45,903 nucleotides of DNA from the NCBI GenBank assembly GCA_029548565.1, contig JAKPNF010000083.1:1-45903 (forward strand), written 5' to 3'. Within the stretch, counting starts at the first letter, position 1. Each line of letters begins with the position of its first letter. Position numbers and translations under genes: made by a program. This document shows, one piece after another, positions 1 to 8,563 of the stretch. Below the pieces are notes generated by a model. It saw nothing but the letters and a program-made list of their open reading frames with translations, searched no databases and was not told the origin of the DNA. The DNA is from Verrucomicrobiota bacterium (GTDB taxonomy: Bacteria; Verrucomicrobiota; Verrucomicrobiia; Opitutales; JAKPNF01).

Positions 1-36
1 GCGGGGAAGACTTTTTTTCAAAAAAGTTTTCCCCGC
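1..36. repeat. Terminator-like hairpin repeat, copy 1
   Basis: A 17-bp inverted repeat (GCGGGGAA...TTCCCCGC) with a 2-nt loop. The only non-Watson-Crick position is a G/T at base 9, which would be a G-U pair in RNA. The stem holds T and A runs beside a GC-rich base. The same left arm, GCGGGGAAGACTTTTTTTC, recurs at 41068, and a variant hairpin lies at 40914. It could act as a bidirectional terminator or be a small dispersed element. Confidence 0.75.
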
Positions 37-96
37 ATTTCTTCTAACAAAAAATCTTACCCGTGCTTTTCTCTTTCCCCTAAAAGTTCCAACCTC

Positions 97-108
97 TACA
101 ATTCATCC
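97..108 (+). promoter_or_regulatory. Possible -10 box of arnD-like gene
   Basis: TACAAT (97-102) lies 6 nt before the ATG at 109, which would give a leaderless or nearly leaderless transcript. No Shine-Dalgarno sequence precedes the ATG. The -35 region is weak (TTTCCC at 17-nt spacing), so this is tentative. Confidence 0.3.
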
Positions 109-1017
109 ATGCGCCTGGCTATAAAAATAGACGTCGACACCGATCGCGGGACGAAGGAGGGGGTGCCCGCGTTGGCGGCGTTATTGAAACAGCGGGAGGT
201 GCCGGCGACGTTTTTATTTTCGCTGGGGCCGGATCGGACGGGGCGTGCGATCACGCGGATTTTTCGGCCCGGGTTTTTGAAGAAGGTGATGCGCAGCAAT
301 GTGGCGGGGAATTACGGACTGCGCACGCTGCTTAACGGGACACTGCTGCCCGCGCCGCATATCGGGCGGCGGCACGAGGCGGTGCTGAAAAAAATCGCGG
401 ATGAGGGGTTTGAGACGGGGATCCACTGCTACGACCATTACACGTGGCAAGATCACCTTGCGAAAATGTCGCGAGAGCGCGTGCGGAAGGAATTTTTCAA
501 GGCAGTTGAGGAGTACGAGCGGATTTTTAAGACGCGGCCGTTGACGGCGGGCGCGCCCGGCTGGCAGGCGGACGCAAAAAGCCTGCAGGCGTACGACGAA
601 GCGGGGCTGCTCTACGGGTCGGACGCGCGCGACGGGCGCTTCGCGTTTTTCCCGCACGCGGGGGACAAGACGTTTAAGACGCTGCAAATCCCCTCGAACT
701 TGCCGACGCTCGACGAGCTGGTCGGGCGCCCCGAATTTCCGGACGAAAACGCGATCACGGATTTTCTTTTGGAGAAAATAAAAACATCGCCACACAGCAT
801 GCTCACGATCCACGCGGAGCTGGAGGGCCTGCGCTACGCAGCGTGGTTTGAAGCTTTTTTAACCCGCGCCCAAGAAGCGGGCGTTTCCTTTTTCCGCTGC
901 GACGATTGGGCGCGCGAATTGCTAAAGGCGCCTAAAAAAATCCCGGTGTGCGAATTAAAAATGGGGGCCCTGCCTGGGCGCAGCGGTCGCGTCGCCGTGC
1001 AGGGGGAAAGCATCTAA
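109..1017 (+). CDS. ArnD-like polysaccharide deacetylase
   Basis: NodB-fold deacetylase that resembles E. coli ArnD along its whole length. ArnD removes the formyl group from undecaprenyl-phosphate 4-deoxy-4-formamido-L-arabinose at the inner membrane during lipid A modification. Visible features are the metal-binding DVDT near residue 8, the opening IDVDTDRGTKEGVP, a second metal-site segment HCYDH (about 106-110), AGWQAD-like APGWQAD (about 150), and TIHAELEG near the C-terminus. Length (302 aa) matches the family. No other arn gene (arnA, B, C, T) is nearby, so the substrate may be a different polyprenyl-linked sugar. The gene converges on the DedA gene downstream, and their stop codons overlap (CTAA). 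The fold is secure; the exact substrate is inferred. Confidence 0.85.
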   Translation: MRLAIKIDVDTDRGTKEGVPALAALLKQREVPATFLFSLGPDRTGRAITRIFRPGFLKKVMRSNVAGNYGLRTLLNGTLLPAPHIGRRHEAVLKKIADEGFETGIHCYDHYTWQDHLAKMSRERVRKEFFKAVEEYERIFKTRPLTAGAPGWQADAKSLQAYDEAGLLYGSDARDGRFAFFPHAGDKTFKTLQIPSNLPTLDELVGRPEFPDENAITDFLLEKIKTSPHSMLTIHAELEGLRYAAWFEAFLTRAQEAGVSFFRCDDWARELLKAPKKIPVCELKMGALPGRSGRVAVQGESI

Positions 1018-1664
1018 ACTTTCATCCTCCGCTCGTGGCGCTTGGTGAAAAAGTGCCTGACCGCGAAGGCGGGTACAAACAGCAAAAACACCGCGAACGG
1101 TACCAGCCACAGACGGCCGGAGAGCACGGTGAATTTCGCCACGTAATAGCCGACCGTGAAATAAACGCTTCCCCACATGAATCCGCCCAGGACGCTGAAC
1201 AAGCCAAATTGCCGTATGTCCATGCGCACTAGCCCCGCGGTCAGCGGCGCGAGACTGCGCATGAAGGGGATGAAGCGCGCGAAAAAAATCGAGGCGCGTT
1301 CATGGCTGCGGAAAAACTGGCGGACTTTCAGGATTTTTTCATGCTCCAGCCAGCGCGTGCTTTTGTTTTTGAACACGCCCCTGCCCAGCAAGCGCCCGAG
1401 CGCGTAATTAAAAAAATAGCCGAGGATCGTTCCCGTTATGATCGCCGTGAGCGCGGCGGGCGCGCTCATTTGCGTGCCCGCGCACACGATACCGGTGGAG
1501 ACGACCAGCGTGTCGCCGGGCAGCACCGAGCCGATCACGTTGGTTTCCAGAAACACCAGCAGCAGCAGCAGCGCGTACACCCACAGCCCGTACTCGCCCA
1601 TCCAGATAACAAGCTTTTCATCCAGCTTGTCGAACACTCCCAATGCGAAATCCGTCCAGGTCAT
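1014..1664 (-). CDS. DedA family membrane protein (copy 1)
   Basis: Integral membrane protein of the DedA/VTT family (216 aa). Members move polyprenyl-phosphate or phospholipid head groups across the inner membrane. Family signatures seen are ETNVIGSVLPGDT (about 40-52) and FFARFIPFMRSLAPLTAGL (about 125-143), with hydrophobic helices before and after, and a basic tail (KRHERRMKV). It starts 1 nt after the stop of the neighbouring DedA gene and is the last gene of the pgsA-pgpA-dedA-dedA operon. It is clearly a paralogue of that neighbour and probably arose by tandem duplication. The transported lipid cannot be told from sequence. Confidence 0.88.
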   Translation of the reverse strand: MTWTDFALGVFDKLDEKLVIWMGEYGLWVYALLLLLVFLETNVIGSVLPGDTLVVSTGIVCAGTQMSAPAALTAIITGTILGYFFNYALGRLLGRGVFKNKSTRWLEHEKILKVRQFFRSHERASIFFARFIPFMRSLAPLTAGLVRMDIRQFGLFSVLGGFMWGSVYFTVGYYVAKFTVLSGRLWLVPFAVFLLFVPAFAVRHFFTKRHERRMKV

Positions 1665-1665
1665 T

Positions 1666-2334
1666 TTATTCGTTGTGATCGGACGGCGCGTGCGCGCGGT
1701 GCTCGCCCAATCGGGTGTACAATTTTTTGGCGCCCCAGGCGGGGATGCACAGCAAGATGACCACTATCGGCAACAGCCAGAATTTTCCCGAAAGCACCGT
1801 GAACTTCGTCACCAGATAGTCGACGGAAAAACAGCCGACCGCCCACAAAATACCGCCCAGGGTGCTGTAGATGCTGAAAATTTTAAAATCCATGCGCACA
1901 AGCCCCGCCGTCATCGCCGCGACGCTGCGCATGAAGGGGATGAAGCGCGAGAACAAAATCGACGCCGCGGCATAGCGGGCGATGATGGCGCGCGCTTTTT
2001 GGATTTTTGCGTTGTGCGTCCAGCCGATGTCCTTGTTTTTTAAAAAGCGGTCGCTCAGCAGCACGCCGAGCCAGTAGTTCACGAAAAATCCGGCAATCGT
2101 GCCGACCATAATCGCGATAATCGCGGTGTGGCTGTCCATCTTTGTGCCGGCACACACCACTCCGGTGGAAATGACCAGCGAGTCCCCCGGCAGCAGCGCG
2201 CCCAGCACGTTCGTTTCCAAAAACACGATCAGCGCCAGCAGCGCGTACACCCACAGGCCATACTCGTTCACCCAGACGATGAGGGTGCCGTCCATTTTTT
2301 CAAAAAGCGCGTGTGTGAGTTCGGTCAACGTCAT
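1666..2334 (-). CDS. DedA family membrane protein (copy 2)
   Basis: Second DedA/VTT family protein (222 aa), paralogous to the next gene. It has ETNVLGALLPGDSLVISTG near residues 40-58 and LFSRFIPFMRSVAAMTAGLVRM near 128-149; the arginine/proline motif is typical of the family. It begins 3 nt after the pgpA stop and is followed after 1 nt by the other DedA gene, so the four genes are almost certainly co-transcribed. Sitting next to phosphatidylglycerol synthesis genes fits a role in lipid carrier or phospholipid movement. That role is inferred from family and context. Confidence 0.88.
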   Translation of the reverse strand: MTLTELTHALFEKMDGTLIVWVNEYGLWVYALLALIVFLETNVLGALLPGDSLVISTGVVCAGTKMDSHTAIIAIMVGTIAGFFVNYWLGVLLSDRFLKNKDIGWTHNAKIQKARAIIARYAAASILFSRFIPFMRSVAAMTAGLVRMDFKIFSIYSTLGGILWAVGCFSVDYLVTKFTVLSGKFWLLPIVVILLCIPAWGAKKLYTRLGEHRAHAPSDHNE

Positions 2335-2337
2335 AGA

Positions 2338-2889
2338 CTAAGCGGCGGGCGCGTTTGAAAAATAACTGACGGCGAAAAGCGCCATGTGCAGCGTCACGCA
2401 CGCCCACAGGGCGGCGGCCACATCATCCATCACCACGCCGACGCCCCCGGGCAATTTTTGAATGCCGCGGATGCCGAAGGGTTTAAAAACATCGAACAGG
2501 CGAAACAGCGCGAAGCCCAGCAGCAAAATTCCCCACACGGGCAATATCCCGCGACCCACCCACGCCTGCACGCCCAGAAACACCAGCGGCATCGCCACGA
2601 ACTCGTCCAGGATGATGCGGCCGGGGTCGTGCGCCCCGAGGCGTTTTTCGGACTCGTCGCAAAAGGCGCAGGCCAGGTAAATGCTCACCGCGCCCAGAAC
2701 CGCGCAAAACAGAACCGTGGAGTTTTGAAAAAAGACGGTGTAAAACAGCAAACCCGCCGCGCTGCCCCAAGTGCCGGGCGCCTTGACCTTGCCGCCAAAA
2801 CCCAGCGACGCCACGGCGTTGACAAAACCGCTTGGGAAAACGCGCGTCCAGAAAAAGGAGCCGCGCAGGATTTTTAAAAACGCGCTCAT
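2338..2889 (-). CDS. pgpA: Phosphatidylglycerophosphatase A
   Basis: PgpA dephosphorylates phosphatidylglycerophosphate to phosphatidylglycerol in the inner membrane. The 183-aa protein shows the PgpA pattern: an early GFGGKVKAPGTWGS segment (about 31-44), DESEKRLGAHDPGRIILDEFVAM in the middle with the acidic catalytic cluster, and hydrophobic helices between. Its ATG overlaps the pgsA stop by 4 nt (ATGA), so it is translationally coupled to the enzyme that makes its substrate. Family and operon context agree well. Confidence 0.92.
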   Translation of the reverse strand: MSAFLKILRGSFFWTRVFPSGFVNAVASLGFGGKVKAPGTWGSAAGLLFYTVFFQNSTVLFCAVLGAVSIYLACAFCDESEKRLGAHDPGRIILDEFVAMPLVFLGVQAWVGRGILPVWGILLLGFALFRLFDVFKPFGIRGIQKLPGGVGVVMDDVAAALWACVTLHMALFAVSYFSNAPAA

Positions 2890-3491
2890 GATTCGTCCTT
2901 AAGCAGATAGCCGTACGCGCGCAGGTAGTGCACGCCGGACTGGATGGTCAGGTAGGTGGTGATCACCAGCAAAATCGTGCCGACCCAGCACACGATGCTT
3001 TCGGCGTTTTGCGTCCAATCGCCCAGCAGCGGCCCCAAGTCAACGCGCACGACCAGCGCCAATATAAAAAATCCCGTGCTGACCAGTTGCAGCACCATTT
3101 TTACCTTGCCCGCGTTTTCCGCCGCCAGCACCACGCCCTTGCTCATCGCGATCATGCGCAGCCCCGTCACCATGAATTCGCGCGCCAGAATGATGACGAT
3201 TAAAAAGGCAGTCCACGCGGGCATCGGGCTTTGCGGCAGGCCGATCAGCGCGATCAGCGTGCCCAGGACAAAAATCTTGTCCGTGAGCGAGTCCATGAAT
3301 TTCCCAAAGGTGGAGACCATGTTGTAGCGCCGCGCGAGGTAGCCGTCGAGCCAGTCGGTCACGCCCGCCAAAATGTACAGCACCAGCGCCAAACTCGCCA
3401 AACCCCTAGCCGGAATCCAAATCAGCACCATGATCAAAAAGACCATGGGCACGCGCGTGAGCGTGACAAGGTTTGGCAGGTTGATGGACAT
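2886..3491 (-). CDS. pgsA: CDP-diacylglycerol--glycerol-3-phosphate 3-phosphatidyltransferase
   Basis: PgsA makes phosphatidylglycerophosphate from CDP-diacylglycerol and glycerol-3-phosphate. The CDP-alcohol phosphotransferase signature D-x2-DG-x2-AR-x8-G-x3-D-x3-D is complete: DWLDGYLARRYNMVSTFGKF followed by MDSLTD. Several membrane helices follow. The ORF track starts at 3572, but homologues begin with MN/SxNLPNLxTLxR, so I place the start at the ATG at 3491 (MSINLPNLVT); the ATG at 3500 is an alternative. The longer ORF would overlap the divergent coaD start. This is the first gene of the phospholipid operon. Confidence 0.92.
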   Translation of the reverse strand: MSINLPNLVTLTRVPMVFLIMVLIWIPARGLASLALVLYILAGVTDWLDGYLARRYNMVSTFGKFMDSLTDKIFVLGTLIALIGLPQSPMPAWTAFLIVIILAREFMVTGLRMIAMSKGVVLAAENAGKVKMVLQLVSTGFFILALVVRVDLGPLLGDWTQNAESIVCWVGTILLVITTYLTIQSGVHYLRAYGYLLKDES

Positions 3492-3570
3492 CCCCCTCAT
3501 TGTGGCGCAGAACGTTTTCGAAATAAAGTCCTGATTGCATTTATTTGCCAAATAGACGAGGATGTCCTTC

Positions 3571-4065
3571 ATGCGAAAGGCGCTTTATCCGGGAACCTTC
3601 GACCCCATCACCTTCGGGCATCTGGACGTTGTCAAACGCGCGCTGCGGCTGTTTGACGAGGTGGTGCTGGCCGTCGCCCAAAACGACTCCAAGACCCCGT
3701 GGTTCACGCCGCAGGAGCGCCTGGAGCTGATCCGCGAAAACGTGAAAGACCTGCCGAACGTCTCGGTGCGCCTGCTTGAAGGGCTGACAGTCGAGTTCGC
3801 AAAAAACATCGGGGCCTGCGCGCTCATCCGCGGCCTGCGCGCGGTGTCGGACTTTGACTTCGAATTCCAGATGGCGCAGATGAACCGCCACTTGAACGAC
3901 GAGATCGAAACCATCTTCCTGATGCCCAGCCAAAAATATTTTTATACTTCATCCACGCTCGTCAAACAGGTTTGCAGCGCCAAAAATGCCGAGCATATCG
4001 CCCCCTTCATCCCGCCCAATGTCATCGAGGCCATGCGGCTAAAACGCAGGATGGATCCGCAGTAA
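3571..4065 (+). CDS. coaD: Phosphopantetheine adenylyltransferase
   Basis: CoaD transfers AMP from ATP to 4'-phosphopantetheine, the penultimate step of coenzyme A synthesis in the cytosol. The nucleotidyltransferase motif [11 protein letters not shown] (residues 5-15, TxGH type) is present, as are the family segments [19 protein letters not shown] and [11 protein letters not shown]. Length is 164 aa, normal for the family. I chose the ATG at 3571 because GAGG at 3558-3561 is well spaced and because homologues start with [12 protein letters not shown]. The track start at 3562 would be GTG. The gene is divergent from pgsA and ends at a strong terminator. Confidence 0.95.
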   Translation: MRKALYPGTFDPITFGHLDVVKRALRLFDEVVLAVAQNDSKTPWFTPQERLELIRENVKDLPNVSVRLLEGLTVEFAKNIGACALIRGLRAVSDFDFEFQMAQMNRHLNDEIETIFLMPSQKYFYTSSTLVKQVCSAKNAEHIAPFIPPNVIEAMRLKRRMDPQ

Positions 4066-4081
4066 TCTTTTAAAACTTAAA

Positions 4082-4121
4082 AACAAAAAAGCGCGCCCGG
4101 TTTCGGGCGCGCTTTTTTGTT
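4082..4121. terminator. Bidirectional terminator between coaD and eno
   Basis: GCGCGCCCG (4091-4099), loop GTTT, CGGGCGCGC (4104-4112), flanked by A6 on the left and T6 on the right. The 9-bp GC stem with runs on both sides fits rho-independent termination of coaD (plus) and eno (minus), which converge here. Confidence 0.92.
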
Positions 4122-4138
4122 TAAAAATGAAAGACGTC

Positions 4139-5507
<1,369 letters not shown>

Positions 5508-5526
5508 GATGCGCCCGCGAGGTTTC

Positions 5527-5555
5527 ATTATGATTTGTCGCGCGTGCGCGGTCAA
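5527..5555 (-). promoter_or_regulatory. sigma70-type promoter of eno
   Basis: On the minus strand TTGACC (5555-5550) and CATAAT (5532-5527) are separated by exactly 17 nt. The start point would fall near 5520 and give a leader of about 60 nt. The promoter begins just past the stop of the methyltransferase gene upstream. Confidence 0.75.
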
Positions 5556-5565
5556 GCCGTGTATT

Positions 5566-6465
5566 TTACACGCCGTTTTCCCAACGCGCCCAAAGGGACA
5601 AAGGTAGCCAGTTGGGTTGGGCGGGTATTTCGGGCGCCTCGGGTTTTAACGCCAGCTCGCCGATGGAAACCTCGCCCTTTAGCCCCTCGGTGGTTTGGCG
5701 CAGGAGGTTGCCCAGCATGATCGGGGAAGCCTCCAAGGAATAAAGCGTCATGATCATCGCCAGCGGTTGCTCGCTGAACACTTGGCGGCACAATTCCAAA
5801 AGTTCCGGCAGCATGACTTCCACCTTCCACACCTCGCCGCTGGGCCCGCGACCGAAGGACGGCGGATCGAGCATGACAAGGTCGTAGCGGTTGCCACGGC
5901 GCACCTCGCGGCGCAGGAATTTTAAGGCGTCGTCCAAAATCCAGCGGATTGGCGCGTTCCCCAAGCCGCTCAAAGTCTGGTTGTGCCGCGCCCACGAGAT
6001 GGCGGGGCGCGAGGCGTCGACATGCGTCACCGCAAAGCCCGCCTTGGCCGCCACGAGCGTGGCCGCCCCCGTATAACCAAAAAGATTCAGCGCCTTCTTC
6101 GGCTCGCCGCGCGTTTTTTTGCCGAGCGCCTCGATCCATTTCCAGTGCGCGGATTGCTCGGAAAAAACGCCCAGATGCTTGGAGCCTTCCGTCAGCCGCG
6201 CCTCGAAGCGCAGCGTGTCGCCGTAATTTAGCTGCCATGTGCGCGGGGCTTTTGGCGAAAACTGCCAGCCGCCCGCCTCTTTGTGGGTGGCCACGGCCTT
6301 TTTCCAGTCGCGCTCGGGCAGCGCGGGTTTCCACCACGCCTTCGGCTCCGAGCGCACGACCACATAGTCGCCGAAGCGCTCGAGCTTTTGGCGGTTGCCG
6401 CTGTCAAGCAGGCAGTAGGCGTCCCAATCGTTGTGAAGCACGTGGACAGTGGGCGGCGTATTCAT
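5566..6465 (-). CDS. Class I SAM-dependent methyltransferase (RlmI/RlmK-like)
   Basis: Rossmann-fold methyltransferase of the COG1092 type that modifies rRNA bases. Motif I is LNLFGYTGAATLVAAKAG (about 128-145), followed by an acidic HVDAS loop that would hold SAM. The catalytic-type motif is LDPPSFGRG (about 200). At 299 aa it is shorter than E. coli RlmI (near 400 aa) and seems to lack a PUA domain, so I give no gene symbol. It stands alone upstream of eno, on the same strand. Confidence 0.8.
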   Translation of the reverse strand: MNTPPTVHVLHNDWDAYCLLDSGNRQKLERFGDYVVVRSEPKAWWKPALPERDWKKAVATHKEAGGWQFSPKAPRTWQLNYGDTLRFEARLTEGSKHLGVFSEQSAHWKWIEALGKKTRGEPKKALNLFGYTGAATLVAAKAGFAVTHVDASRPAISWARHNQTLSGLGNAPIRWILDDALKFLRREVRRGNRYDLVMLDPPSFGRGPSGEVWKVEVMLPELLELCRQVFSEQPLAMIMTLYSLEASPIMLGNLLRQTTEGLKGEVSIGELALKPEAPEIPAQPNWLPLSLWARWENGV

Positions 6466-6475
6466 TGATTAAGCA

Positions 6476-6505
6476 ATTGTAGCGTTTTCAACGGGCGCTT
6501 CCCAA
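6476..6505 (-). promoter_or_regulatory. Possible promoter of the methyltransferase gene
   Basis: On the minus strand TTGGGA (6505-6500), an 18-nt spacer and TACAAT (6481-6476). The -10 box is only 10 nt from the ATG, so the leader would be a few nucleotides long. Tentative. Confidence 0.35.
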
Positions 6506-6566
6506 TCAAAAAGAAACGCGCTTTGCCGTTGACCGAAAGGCGCGGGCTTTTTAGTTTTAGGGAAGC

Positions 6567-7064
6567 ATGCCTGACTCCCCTCAGCTTGAACGCCCCGCGC
6601 GCCCGCAACGCCGCCACTCGGCCTCGGGCGGTTCGCTCCTGAACCATTCGCTCTCCTCGGCGCTGCGCGCCTTCGGGGTGATTTTTTTGGGCGAGCTGTC
6701 ACTGGTGCTGACAATCTGGCTGGTTTTCGGCTCCTTTCACCACACCCAGTTGATGGCCATCGGCACGATGGTGCGCGGCGGCGTTTTTTGCACGGCGCTG
6801 GTTTTGTTCATCCTGATTTTTTTCCTGATGGGCTACCGCGCGTTCGCTTATTTTTTCCGCATCACCGCGGTGATTCTCGGGGTGAGCTGTTTGTTTTGCG
6901 CCTCGTACTTTGTGTCGCTGCGCAGCGAGGGTTTTCGCAATTTGGGGCTGGCGTTTGTATTGCTGGCCAGCGTGCCGCTGATCGCCTTTTATATGACGAC
7001 GTTCAACCGCACCGTGCACAACTACCTCGCGCGAAAACGCTGGCTGCGCGACCATAACGTTTGA
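6567..7064 (+). CDS. Hypothetical membrane protein, four helices
   Basis: 165 aa with a polar, Arg/Pro-rich N-terminus (about 25 residues) and then four hydrophobic segments: about 34-53, 67-88, 92-112 and 120-140. It ends with a basic tail (LARKRWLRDHNV). I do not recognise a family. Charge distribution suggests that both ends are cytoplasmic. It is divergent from the methyltransferase, and the repeat-rich gap follows it. The reading frame has the same G/C-rich third positions as the neighbours, which supports real coding. Confidence 0.65.
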   Translation: MPDSPQLERPARPQRRHSASGGSLLNHSLSSALRAFGVIFLGELSLVLTIWLVFGSFHHTQLMAIGTMVRGGVFCTALVLFILIFFLMGYRAFAYFFRITAVILGVSCLFCASYFVSLRSEGFRNLGLAFVLLASVPLIAFYMTTFNRTVHNYLARKRWLRDHNV

Positions 7065-7377
7065 TGTTTATCGTCGCAGGGACGCCTACGGCGCCCCGGA
7101 TTTCTGATGTGGTGCGCTGCGTGGGCGAGGATACGGCTAAAGTACACGAGAAAAGTCTCACGCCTTTTCTCGTTCCCGCGGCCCAAAGCGCCCGTGGCTG
7201 CGTTTTCGTCGGGTCAAGTAGGGGAGCAGTAATCTCGTACAGCATCCCTACTTGCCCCTCCTCAAGCCTTGCCACGAACGCTTTTGACTCGCAGGAAGAC
7301 CTGACGGAGCATACGCCCGAAAAGAGTCCAATAGTGCACGCGCCGCTGCGCGGCGCTGACCTGTCCTGTTGGAAAAA
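7065..7377. other. Gene-poor stretch with several hairpins
   Basis: No recognised gene. Three clear inverted repeats occur: CGAGAAAAG / CTTTTCTCG (7147-7172), CAAGTAGGG / CCCTACTTG (7215-7254), and GCGCCGC-TGC-GCGGCGC (7340-7356). Open frames run on both strands (7061-7441 plus, 7003-7488 minus), but neither resembles a family I know, and the minus one overlaps the membrane-protein gene. The stretch ends at the palindromic repeat that starts at 7378. Confidence 0.5.
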
Positions 7378-7492
7378 TAAAGGGGTGCAGGGGACTCGTC
7401 CCCTGCTAGTGCTCATCGTTCCCAGGTTCGTGGCTGAATAACAAAACGAATACTCGCCCTTTTTCGTCACCTCCGTCAGCCACCTCAAGTGC
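7378..7492. repeat. Palindromic intergenic repeat, copy A
   Basis: About 115 bp that recur, inverted and diverged, at the right end of the window (45776-45892). Shared blocks are TAAAGGGGTGCAGGGGACT, GTCCCCTGC, GGTTCG-GGCTGAATAACAA and CGAATAC. The core is a perfect 9-bp hairpin GCAGGGGAC / GTCCCCTGC (7387-7406). The copy abuts the dnaJ-like stop codon. Confidence 0.8.
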
Positions 7493-8437
7493 TCAAGGGT
7501 ACTGTTTTCTCAAGTCTTCCCAGGCCTGTTTTTGTTTGTCGGTCGTCGCGGCGGGGACGTTGACTTGCGCCACGACAAACAAGTTGCCGCGCGTTTTGTC
7601 CGGGCGCATCAGCCCCAGACCCGTCAGGCGAAACTGTTTGCCGCTGACAAGTCCGGGCGGCACGGTAAGCGCCACCCTGCCCTTGAGCGTGGGGATGGTT
7701 TTGCGCGCGCCCAAGGCCGCCTCCCAGGGTTGCAGTTCCAGATCGTAAAAGACATCGTGCCCTTTGACTTGAAAGTCGGGGTGGTTTTGGAAGCGGATGT
7801 TCAGGTAAAGGTCGCCCGGCGGCGTGCCCTCGCCGCCTTTGCCCGGCACGCGGATTTTTTGCCCTTCAAAAACTCCGGCGGGGATTTTTATTTTCAGCGT
7901 CTCCTTTTTCGCCCCGTCCTGGCGGCGCAGCGAAAGCTCGCGCGTGGTGCCTTCCGTGGCTTCTTCCAAAGAGACCAAAATATCGGCCTCGACATCCGCC
8001 CCGCCACGGGCGTGCGGCTGCTCGTAGCCCTCAAAGCCGTGGCCGCCAAAACGCGAGCCGCCACCGCCGCCGGGCCTGCGCGCCGAGCCGAAGAACTGCT
8101 CGAAAAAGTCCGAAAAGCCCGTGCCGCCGAATTCAAAGGAGCCGCCCTCGAACGGCTGGCCGCCACCGTATGAAAATCCACCGCCGCGCGGGTTGAATTG
8201 CGCGCCGTGCTCCCAGTCCGCCCCCAGCGTGTCGTAACGCTCGCGTTTTTTGGGGTCGCTCAAAACCTCGTAAGCCTCGTTGATCTCCTTGAATTTGGCC
8301 TCGGCCTCTTTTTTGTTTTTGGCCGTGTCGGGATGGTATTTGCGGGCAAGTTTGCGGAACGCCTTTTTAAGCTCCTGCGCGCTGACCGTGCGCTCAACCC
8401 CCAGAATCTTGTAATAATCTTTAAATTCGACCGCCAT
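7493..8437 (-). CDS. CbpA-like DnaJ co-chaperone
   Basis: J-domain protein that stimulates DnaK ATPase and delivers substrates in the cytosol. The J domain (about 6-71) has the HPD tripeptide in [11 protein letters not shown]. It is followed by a Gly/Phe-rich linker ([16 protein letters not shown] and more, about 80-145) and two C-terminal substrate-binding beta domains ([15 protein letters not shown]..., [20 protein letters not shown]). The CxxCxGxG zinc repeats of DnaJ are absent, so it belongs with CbpA-type (class II) proteins. Length is 314 aa. No dnaK or grpE is adjacent. Confidence 0.9.
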   Translation of the reverse strand: MAVEFKDYYKILGVERTVSAQELKKAFRKLARKYHPDTAKNKKEAEAKFKEINEAYEVLSDPKKRERYDTLGADWEHGAQFNPRGGGFSYGGGQPFEGGSFEFGGTGFSDFFEQFFGSARRPGGGGGSRFGGHGFEGYEQPHARGGADVEADILVSLEEATEGTTRELSLRRQDGAKKETLKIKIPAGVFEGQKIRVPGKGGEGTPPGDLYLNIRFQNHPDFQVKGHDVFYDLELQPWEAALGARKTIPTLKGRVALTVPPGLVSGKQFRLTGLGLMRPDKTRGNLFVVAQVNVPAATTDKQKQAWEDLRKQYP

Positions 8438-8444
8438 ATTCCTA

Positions 8445-8474
8445 TACTTAAACGACTAATTTCCGGAAAATCAA
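8445..8474 (-). promoter_or_regulatory. Possible promoter of the CbpA-like gene
   Basis: On the minus strand TTGATT (8474-8469), an 18-nt spacer and TAAGTA (8450-8445), 7 nt before the ATG. If real, the transcript would be leaderless or nearly so. The boxes are only moderate matches. Confidence 0.3.
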
Positions 8475-8563
8475 TCCATGCCGAAACTTTTTAAAACCGC
8501 CCGTCGCCCCTGCCGCCGAACAAAAGGCGTTTTGGGCGGTCTAATACAGGGTGACACACACCG

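Noticed and set aside
7003-7488. 161-codon minus-strand ORF in the repeat-rich gap
   Set aside because: Not listed as a gene because it overlaps the membrane-protein gene and runs into the palindromic repeat. It is kept as a finding because the frame is unusually long for the region.
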